DNA of 64,000 nucleotides, taken from Labia minor (taxonomy: Eukaryota > Arthropoda > Insecta > Dermaptera > Spongiphoridae). Positions 12,201 to 23,400 of the stretch are shown here, in pieces. Each line of letters begins with the position of its first letter. Position 1 is the first letter of the stretch. Where the stretch lies: contig OY720347.1 in assembly GCA_963082975.1 (NCBI GenBank), forward strand, positions 15,544,225-15,608,224. The letters are read 5' to 3'. The notes under the pieces are model-generated. The model ran no database searches. It saw only the letters and a list, made by a program, of their open reading frames with translations, and had not been told where the DNA came from. The position numbers and the translations under genes were made by a program.

Positions 12201-14435
12201 AAATTTAATATTAAAAAAAAAGAAAAAGAAAAAATATATAAAAGTATCACCTCCAGTGATTGCCTCATAAGCCACACAGATTTGACCAAGACGAGCACGT
12301 CTTTGTATTTCAGAAGGTTCATAAACTTTGAATAGACGTTGCAATTTTGTATACATCTCATTTTCACTGAATCTCACGCCCAAATCCCAAGCTTCATCAT
12401 CGGAAACCCACGGAACTTTTTTTTCAACCAAATCACTTGGTGTTTCAATTGGTGGTTGATACCTTAAAAACAAACAAATAAAGAATCCAATAAAGACTAC
12501 TTACCAGTTCACGCAAGAAAATAATGTAATTCAATTTCAAGTATTTTTAATAGATTTAATTTTAAGATAGATTTGGATTTATTATTTAATAGAATTTATA
12601 GTATTACTCATATATGGTATACCTATTGAAAAATATTTATGCAAGTTTCTATGTATACACATACTTATAACTAATAATTAAATTGGTTTTGTGTACGTAC
12701 GATATACATATACAATACATCTGTTATATTTGTTCAGTTATTATTTATTATGAAAACAATTCAATTCGGGATGCATAAATTGTAATTCTGTTTAATAATA
12801 AATAGAATTATCCCATATATTATATACTATACCTATATATTAAACAATGTTTGTTCTCTACAATCAGAGAAAACAGTAGAGTCTGTTTCTTTTATAATTA
12901 ATAGAAATAAAATAACAATTGTTTAATGTGATAAAATTCTTTAATATATTTATTTATTTATCAAATATTTTTGAATTTCTTAAGGAACTTTCCGATTTTT
13001 TTAATTTACCTAATGAGAGTAAGAATTGAAGAAAGACCTCCACTATAGCCAGAAGAAATCAAGAGTCCAGCAAGAAGTAAAAGATTAATCATATGTGCTG
13101 TGAGGGTATCTTCTTTGTCTCCAAGAGCTCCTCTTGCTTGAGGAGGAGATTGACTTACTAAAATTCCCCAAACAGCTAATAAACTTCTTGACCAGGTACT
13201 ATAAAGACCAGGAATCTTAAAAACTGGAAAATAAATGTTAATATTTACTTTCATTCATTATCAGACAGATTTATTTGAAAATAATAAAAATATCCTATTC
13301 TAATTTTATTATTATTTTATTGCTATATTATAATATACATATTACTTATTTATTATATTTTAATATAATTCTTTGTATGAGATGTGAATTTGTGCTAAGC
13401 ATCTACTAACTGAGAAAACAATTCTCCTTTGGTTTTTTAAATCCAATTGAATGTTTTTTTTATTTTTATGAAAAAAAACCTCCGACTTTTGTATGTCCTG
13501 CGGAAGGTCACCACCACCTATCAAGATGGTTATATTAATTAGGGGTGTCCTATGATCAATAGTCCTATCAACCTTTGTCTTGATTTTCTTGATCGGAGGC
13601 GCTACTTTTTTTATCAAGTAGCTTCCCAATTTTGATACCTGAGGCTGGTCTCATAGACCCCAGGCCCGGGACTTGAACCTGGGACCACGAGAAAAAGCCT
13701 TAATTTATTTTTATGAACTTATAATAATTGTTATTATGATAGAGTATAAATAGTATTTTTTAATTTATGCATATAATATTAAAATAAAGTTTAATAAATT
13801 CTTACTAATACGTGATGAAGCAAGATAGAGACCAAGCGTGCCAAATAAAATACTTATACCAACAGCCACCCACATATCCCAAGTGAATGGAATTATTATC
13901 AATAGCCAGGTAGAGATTGTTTGTGGCTTGGGTGCTAGACAAGCCATACCCGCAAGTGTAAACGGCACCGAGTATTCTACCGCAATCCATTGAGGATACC
14001 AGTTGTACATTGCACCTGTATGATTTAAAATATAAATTTAATATTTAATATTTTAAAAATATAAATTAATTGTGATAAAATATTCAATAATTTAATACGT
14101 TTTTTTGAATAAAGTATTAAAGTGTTTGTACACTAGGCAGTTAATCTGTGATGATGTGATGTAAAATATATGCATTTTTTTATTTAGTAGATATAAAACG
14201 AGATAGTAAAAATAACAAGCAACAATTCATCAATTGAAGAAAGCATTTTCAATTGAATTTAAAAAAAAAATATTTTGTTTTTAAATATGTAAATTTTAAG
14301 TTTAATTCTCTTTATCTATTATCTATATATATAAAAAAAGGTTTTTGTCTGCACATTGCTCAGAATTTAAAAATTTTTGCATATCTTCGCGTTTCATGAC
14401 CTCTAGAATCCAAAAGTGACTTTAGAATTTTTCAC

Positions 14436-14478
<43 letters not shown>

Positions 14479-17400
14479 CGGAAAATTACTATTTTATAGA
14501 CTCAGAATTGGCTGAACCGATTTCTTTGAAATTACATCACAATATTCTTATATACCTCTAGAGTAACATAGGCTATAAATTTTATTAATATCTTATCAAT
14601 AACCGCAGAAATTAATTTTTTAAAGTTTATATAATTCTCCGTGTTGTTCATTCAAGAGCAGCTCGCGGCTCACTGTCGGCCTAGCGGAATCATTTCAAAC
14701 AATGAATTATCATAGAGATTCCCAATCGAAGAATTATTATAATATTTCCCTTTTTATTTTAAATTCTAATATACAAATATCAATTCAATTAAATAATTTA
14801 TTCTAAAAGTTCTCAATTTAATTAAAATATTTATTAGATCATATTTTTATCTTAAATTATTTTTTATTTAATTGAATATTTCTTCTTTTCTATAATATAT
14901 ATATAATAATATATAAATTTTATCATTGAATAATAAAAAAAAATATTATTTAACCTGAATTAAAATGACTGAATTATATTATCTTTGTTTTTTATTTTAA
15001 TTTAATTACTCTATTATTAATTACTAAATATATATATATTATATAAAAATTAAAATATGATGATATAAAGTTGTTTTAAATTTTTGACATTTTTAAATTG
15101 GGTATAGTTTTTAAATTTATTAAAATGTCTTTTTTATTTATTATGTTTAAAAGATTCATTTTTATTATGTGATATTAATAAAAAATAACGATGCTCTGTG
15201 CAAGTCGAATCATGTTGCACATAATTAAATAACAATTGCCAAACAAAGAATATAATATTTTTTTAAATTCTTATATTTAAATATCATTTCAATTAAATAA
15301 TTTATTCTAAAAGGTCTCATTTTAATGCAATTTATAATTTTCTTCTAATTCAGATTTAGGACAAATCGTACAACATTATATCAAATCTCGCTAAGAACAT
15401 TCAATATTTTTGTACACAAATTATTCAGCGTATTGGCTAAGCGTATCACTCACAATCAGTTTATATTGAAATTTATATAAATTAACAAAGTAAAAATTTT
15501 TATTTGTTCAAATTTTATTATAATGAATCAAAAAAAATTAAATATATAGATCACATGATTAAGAGAAGCAAAAAACTTAACAGAAAATAACTGTTGGATG
15601 GAGGTCGGACATGACAGAAACTGTAAGCGAAATCTTCATATTGCGACGAATAATTTTCAAATCCCCTAGCACCACAGAATTTAAGTTTCTTTTAAGGAAA
15701 ATAACTATAATCTAAAAAATTAATAAATGAACTTAATAATAAAAAAACAAATAAATCAATTAATTTAAATTAATACTATTAATGAATGTATATATTGATA
15801 ATTTATCTATAGTTTTATACCGTTAATTTTTATAAATTGTCTCAAGTCTCTATTTTTGCATTTTCTCAAGTTTCATTATAATTAAAAATATTCAATAATA
15901 ATCTAGCAATGAAAATAAAATACCAAAATGTAATGATCAAGAAATATTATACTCTATTATAACATATACAATACTTATAAACTATAGGCGGAGGAAATAT
16001 TAGGAGATATCATTGCGGGTTCAGGCCAAATCGACCAACATTAATTAAGATATTTTCATTATGACAGATATTAGGAACAAAACCGCAAATTCAATATTTC
16101 TGTTCACTAATTATTTGTAGACTTTAGTAAAACATACGCATAACTCAATAGATCCGGATAAACTTTTTCAAATTTTCAATCTTCAAATTTCTCTTGAAGG
16201 TAGTAAAGAAAGAATAAGATGCGGAAATCAATTGTAAAATATTAGGTTACTCAGACGACTTAAATATAATAGGAGATTCGGCAATTGCAATTACAGATAG
16301 CGAGGAAAATTTAATGGAGGTTTGAAATTAATAGTGATAAGAAAAAATATTTAGTAACAAAGAGGAAGAGTATTAACATACAAAATCTTAAGATGCAAAA
16401 TGTAGAATTTGAATATGTAGAAAAATTGAATGTAATCACGAAGGATAATAATATTTGAGAAGAATTTAAATCGGGGTTGCAATCGGGAAACGCCTGTTAT
16501 CTGCAATAAAGAGGCTTATCTCTTCAAAATTATTATCAAAGGGAATATATAAAAAGATTATTTTGCCTGTTGCATTATATGGGTGGGAGGCATGGTCTAT
16601 GACCCTTGGAGATGAGAGTAGATTCAGAGTATTTGAGAATAGGATTCTTCTCTGCATTTATTGGCCAAAGAAAGATGAGGTCACCGGGTATGAGGGAGAC
16701 TGTATAACAAGAAATTGCATGGCCTCTCTGCATCTTCAGAAATAGTTAGGGTTATAAAAGGGAAAAAGCTGCGATAGGCAGGGCACGTGGCAAGAATGGG
16801 AGAGGAAAAAGATATTGGTGGGAAGACCGATTGGAAAACGTCCGCTTGGAAAACCAATGACGCGTAGGAAGGGACGTAAGAGAGATGGAATAAGGGCTCA
16901 GGATAGGGACACTTGGAGAAATGTGGTTGTTGCGGCTAAGAACTTTCGAGTATCTTTGAGCCACATAGGTAGATAGATATAACATATACAATAATAATAT
17001 ATATAATTAATATAGTGATTAAATTAAAATATATTTTTTAAATAAGAACACAAAAAGAAATGAATGTTTTATGTAATATACTGATTGAAACAAAATGGAT
17101 GAAAACCTTTTAATACTTTCAACCACCAAATACTATGTACAACTCGGGGGTACAGGGGGCGGAACCCCCGTCTAGGTGTGAAGAGCGCCGAAGGCGCTCT
17201 GAGCAGCTAGTGATATTAATAAAAAATAATATTAAATTGTATATAAATATAAAAATTAGAATATTTGAATTTTTTTAAATTTTAACACATGTAATCAATC
17301 ATATGCATTAAGAATGGAAAATTTTTAAAATCAACTTGCTATTAAATTCAGAAAAAAAATACTGATATATAGAATATATAGACTATTCGAATATAATTTA

Positions 17401-20400
17401 AAACTCTTTCTCTCCTTCTATTTTAAATTAAAAAAACGGAGTTTTAAGAAATTTAGATGCCATATGCAACATGGGTGGGTAAATGAATTGAGCTGGAAAA
17501 GGAGGCAATTTATAATTTTCTTCTAATTCAGATTTAGGACAAATCGTACAACATTATATCAAATCTCGCTAAGAACATTCAATATTTTTGTACACAAATT
17601 ATTCAGAGTATTGGCTAAGCGTATCACTCACAATCAGTTTATATTGAAATTTATATAAATTAACAAAGTAAAAATTTTTATTTGTTTAAATTTTATTATA
17701 ATGAATCAAAAAAAATTAAATATATAGATCACATGATTAAGAGAAGCAAAAAACTTGACAGAAAATAACTGTTGGATGGAGGTCGGACATGACAGAAACT
17801 GTAAGCGAAATCTTCATATTGCGACGAATAATTTTCAAATCCCCTAGCAAATGTAATGATCAAGAAATATTATACTCTATTTCACTATAATAACATAGAA
17901 AATACTTAAGAACCATAGGCGGTGGAAATATTAGGAGATATCATTGCGGGTTAAGGCCAAATCGATCAACATTAATTAAGATATTTTCATTATGACAGAT
18001 ATTAGGAAAAAAACTGCGAATTCAATATTTCTGTTCACTAATTATTTGTAGACTTTAGTAAAACATACACATGACTCAATATAGATCAGCATAAACTTTT
18101 TCAAATTTTGATCTTCAAATTTGTCTTGAAGGTAGTAAAGAAAAAATAAGATGAAGAAATCAATTGTAAAATGTTAGGTTACCCAGACGACTTAAATATA
18201 ATAGGAGATTAGGAAATTGCAATTGCAGATAGCGAGGAAAAATTAATGGAGGTTTGAAATTAATAGTGATAAGAAAAAATATTTAGTAACAAAGAGGAAG
18301 AGTATTGACATACAAAATCTTAAGATACAAAATGTAGAATTTGAATATGTAGAAAAATTGAATGTAATCACGAAGGATAATAATATTTGAGAAGAATTTA
18401 AATCGGGGTTGCAATCGGGAAACGCCTGTTATCTTGCAATAAAGAGGCTTATCTCTTCAAAATTATTATCAAAGGGAATATATAAAAAAATTATTTTGCC
18501 TGTTGCATTATATGGGTGGGAGGCATGGTCTATGACCCTGGGAGATGAGAGTAGATTCTGAGTGTTTGAGAATAGGATTCTTCCCTGCATTTATTGGCCA
18601 AAGAAAGATGAGGTCACCGGGGAATGGGGGAGACAGCATAACAAGAAATTGCATGGTCTCTCTGCATCTTCAGAAATAGTTAGGGTTATAAAAGGGAAAA
18701 AGCTGCGATAGGCAGGGCACGTGGCTAGAATGGGAGAGGAAAAAAATATTGGTGGGAAGACCGATTGGAAAACGTCCGCTTGGAAAACCAATGACGCGTA
18801 GGAAGGGACGTAAGAGAGATGGAACAAGGGCTCAGGATAGGGACACTTGGAGAAATGTGGTTGTTGCGGCTAAGAACTTTCGAGTATCTTTGAGCCACAT
18901 AGGTAGATAGATATAACATATACAATAATAATTTATATAATTAATATAGTGATTAAATTAAAATATATTTTTTAAATAAGAACACAAAAAGAAATGAATG
19001 TTTTATGTAATATACTGATTGAAACAAAATGGATGAAAACCTTTTACTACTTTCAACCACCAAATACTATGTACCACTCGGGGGTACAGGGGGCGGAGCC
19101 CCCGTCTAGGTGTGAAGAGCGCCGAAGGCGCTCTGAGCAGCTAGTTATCTATAAAAATATAGAACATATCTATATAAGGTGAAGATGTTGAGAATAAGAA
19201 GAAGATTCCTTATTATCCTAAATTTCAACATTCCACCTTTCAACGATCAAGGATTTATGACCTTTAGATATATTCAATTATTTTAATCTCTCATTTTACA
19301 TATGAACATTATAAAATGTGAAGAAAGGTCAATTCACACACACAATTATACATTTCCATTAGTTCATACTTTTACATTTGATTGTTAGTATATACTTATA
19401 TCACTTATGAAATTAGTGATGATTTTGGAAAATTTGTGTGTGTACACTGATTGAATTTAAACTCTACTGTATATACATGGTACATATATGGTATATACTT
19501 AATTATAGACTTAAATTATATTTTCTTTTAATTAAGTTGAAAAAAATTAAGAATTTCTTATAGGTAATCACTAATATAATGGGGGGGGGGGGTCACAAAC
19601 GACGGCCAATAAGGTTTTGCTGTGTCTATGGTGGAATTGAAATGGATTGTCTACTATGAAATTTTAGAACCTGGCCAAACGGTCAATTCAGCTCTCTACT
19701 GACAGCAACTAACCAGATGAGGCTAGCTAATTCGAAAGTCAGAATAGATTATTAGAAAAGGTGTTGTGTTCCACCGCGACAACGCCAGGCCATACAGATC
19801 TTTGATGTTTCTGAAAAAACTAAAAGACCTTGTTTGAGAAGTTTTGATGCATTCACCATATAGCCCGGATATTGCACCGTCTGATTACCATTTGTTTCGG
19901 TTTCTGTAAAACTCACTTGATTGAAAAAAACTGGCGAACAAAAGTACAAAGGAAAACAATGTTCGCCGATAAACCACAGAGGTTCTTAAATGATGGAATT
20001 ATGAAGTTACCCGTAAAATGATAAAAGATTATTGATAATAAAGGACAATATATACTTAAAGGAAATTGCTTTTTAATAAAGAAAAATTCCATTCAAAAAT
20101 GTTAAAATAAAATCGGAACACTTTTTTGATGACCCAATATTATAATTAAAAATAAGTACTATATATAGACTTACCAATAGCGAACTCGGCTTTGTATTCG
20201 GCAATATGCCCTAAAGCGCCTATTCCAGAACGATTTGGAAAAACGTCACCCCAATATTCAGCTTCAAAACTATATCTAAGAGTGGCATTGTGATGATCAG
20301 CGTAAGCATTGATTATATGAAACTCAATTCCATCCAATCCAATTTCTTCACTTGTAAATAGTATACTATGAAAAAAAAAAAAGAAAAATATTTTTTTAAA

Positions 20401-23400
20401 AAAAAAGTTAAATTAAAAATTTATTGATGTTTCCATTGAAATATGTTATTTTTTACCATTTTATTTATAAAGAATACAAAGTGAAAATTTTAAAGAGTTT
20501 CTTTAAATAGAAGAAACTAAGTGTAAAAAAGAAAGTTGCTAGTCATTTGAGTATAACAAACTTTCCAAGTGAGAAAACAAGATAATCCCATTGAGAGTAT
20601 ACTGTGAAAACTCAAAATTTAAGATTTTTCCCGAACTTTTTATAATACTCAATACAATTTATATGAGATGTCTAGAAACAAAACTTTTTTTAAATCATTT
20701 GTTTTATGTGTTCAAACCTTGTTTCACCTATAAATATTAAGTAATTATTTTAAAAGATGAAGATTTATAGTACATAATATGAAGAAATGAAATATGTTAT
20801 ATTATACTATACCTACGTATATATAATATGTATAATATATTTATCTTAAAGAAATTAGAAAGTAAATAAAAATATAAATTTTATATTATAATTTTTAAAT
20901 AATAATATTTTAAATATAAAAGCAATAAATTTTTTTTTTAAATATAATAATAATAAAAAGAAGAAGATGGAGAAACGAATATTTATTTTTTAAATTTGTT
21001 AACTGGATATGGCTAAGAGAGAGTGTGGGAGGGGAGTAGTAAATAAAATTGTTCAGACTCTGGTCATTTTATAATTTTTACATTATATATTTCAATTATT
21101 TTTTCTTATTTCTATTAAAATTAAAATAAAATTTACTTTTTTGTAATTTATATATATTAAAACAATGCATTTTTAGCATATTTCAATTAATTATAATTAA
21201 TTATATGATTTTTTATACAGATGAAGTTAATAATCATTGATTAAATTCAATAAAAATTTCAATTAAATATACGTGTATATTAAAGGCAATATGTACTTTC
21301 ACTTTAAAGTAGAAGTATTTTTTTATATAAAAATTATTTTTTATTTATTATTATTATTATTTTCTAGAATTATTTAGAAAAAAACCTCGAATTTAATATT
21401 TCAGTTCATCAATTATTTGTAGACTTTAATAAAGCATATGACTCAATAGACCGGGATAAACTTTCGAAATTCGGAATGAATTAAAACAAGGAGACGCACT
21501 ATCACCAATTTTATTTAATTTAGTACTTGAGTATGTGATTAGACAAATTGGGGAAAAATCAAACGGAATCCAATTAAACAAAATAATTCAAGTATTAGGT
21601 TACGCAGATATATATATATATATATATATAATTGGAAATTCGGCAATTGCCTTTAAAGATAGCGCAGAAAAATTAATCGAAGCAGGAAAAGAGGTGGGTG
21701 GGGCTTGAAATTAATACTAATAAGACAAAATATTTAGTAACAGAGAAGAATAGTATTAACACACAAAGTCTTAACATATAAAATTTAGAATTTGAAAATG
21801 TAGAAAAATTTAAATACTTAGGTTCTGTAATCAAAAACGATAATAATATTCGAGAAGAGTTTAAAGCGAGGTTACAATCTGGAAACGCCTGTTATCATCC
21901 AGTAAAGGGACTTATCGCGTCCAAAATATTATCAAAGGGGATAAAAATTAAGATATATAAAACAAATAATTTACCGGTTGTATTATATGGGTATGAGGCA
22001 TGGTCTATGACCTTAGGTGACGAGAGTAGATTTAGAGTATTTAAGAATAGGATTCTGCGAAGCATTTATGGGCCTAAGAAAGATAAGGTCACGGGGGAAT
22101 GGCGGAGACTGCATAACGAGGAATTGCATGACCTCTATGCCTTTCCAATCATAGTTAAGGTTATAAAATCGAGAAGACTGTGTTGGGAAGAGAACGTTGC
22201 TAGAATAGGAGAGGAAAGTATGGCGAAAAATATATTGGCGGGGAGACCGATTGGGAAACATCGCGGTGGGTGTGCAATGAAGGAAAGGACGTGAGAGAGT
22301 AGGAGTTGGATGGTTAGAGCTCAGGATAGTGACACTTGGAGAAATGTGGTTGCTGCGGTCAAGAACTTTCAAAGGAGAACCCCAAAGATAGATAGATAGT
22401 TAAATTTATTGTAGTGATGAAATCTAATTAAATTTAAATTAAAATGAAATATTGATTAATACTGGCTTTGGACGAAATTTTTAATTTATTATCACTAAAA
22501 TTAAATAAATTTTAAATTATAATATAGCAGTGAATTTTATAGTATTTTCTATAGTAGTTTAAGAATAAAGATATAAATATGAAAATTTAAAAAATTTATA
22601 ATTAATGAAAAAAGGATTTATTTTTTTTTTGGTCTATTTCAAAAAAGACTCTCCACTTACTCAATTAGATTAGGTACTTTGTCGCGCCATTCAGGAGGCT
22701 CATTGAACACGACCGTATTGGGTCTATAATCAAACGTCAGGACTTTCAATTGCTTGCCTCGCAAATTTCGTGTCTTATCGGGATAGAGATTCACTTGTTC
22801 GGGGACAAGACGAGATCCATCAAGCCATCGAGCCACTTGATATTCCTGTGAATAATTTTCTCTTCCAACAAATTTTTGTGAGACGAGCAATATTTCATTC
22901 TCTCCATTCATCCGTGTGAATAAACTTCGCGGGAATACACTTCCAGGCAAAGAAGCCCAGACATTAGCACTCCAATCCGATATTAAAGATCCCTGAAGAG
23001 TCAAACAAAAAAAATTAACCACTTATCAACTTGATAAATTATCAAATGAGAAATAGGAAATGAAGAAGAGCGATAAATCTCTTTCATATTACTTCATATT
23101 ATTTAATTTACACAAGATGTGTCTATAATAATATAAATTAACAAAATTGTATAAAATAACGTTTTTTTTTATTTTTTTCCAATGAACTAAAAAGAATAAA
23201 ATAATTTTTCTATAAGCCTGACAAAGTTTATGGATGCATTGATTCATATTCAATGAAAAACGTTGGGCTCATTTAGTTTTATTTATTCATATGAAAAATC
23301 AAGTCAAATTTTTTTGTAATAATAAAAATTTTATTAAACACATAAACTGAAAATTATTTTTATTATGCAATAAAATAGATAGGTTAAGAGCTAAGAAATT

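Larger units (their letters stand above)
14322..19144 (+). mobile_element. Helitron-like element, internally duplicated
   Basis: The 5' end TCTATATATATAAAAAAAGG follows a host A. The 3' end is a hairpin GAGCGCCGAAGGCGCTC, then TGAGCAGCTAG, followed by a host T, which fits Helitron rules (5' TC, hairpin, CTAG 3', insertion between A and T). The same 3' end occurs twice (17207-17210 and 19141-19144). The region ending at the first (about 15332-17210) is nearly repeated in the second (about 17508-19144). No Rep/helicase gene is present, so the element is non-autonomous. It sits in IR intron 4, antisense to the gene. Confidence 0.7.
14016..20174 (-). other. IR intron 4 (6.2 kb), nested transposons
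   Basis: Largest intron of the receptor gene: donor GTAAGT at 20174, acceptor ATACAG at 14016. It contains the Helitron-like block 14322-19144 and a mariner remnant at 19600-20140. The first 300 bases next to exon 5 and the stretch 19150-19580 are AT-rich with nothing recognised. Confidence 0.75.

Noticed and set aside
12134..12367. 77-residue minus-strand frame
   Set aside because: Shadow of receptor exon 7 in another frame that runs on into the intron.
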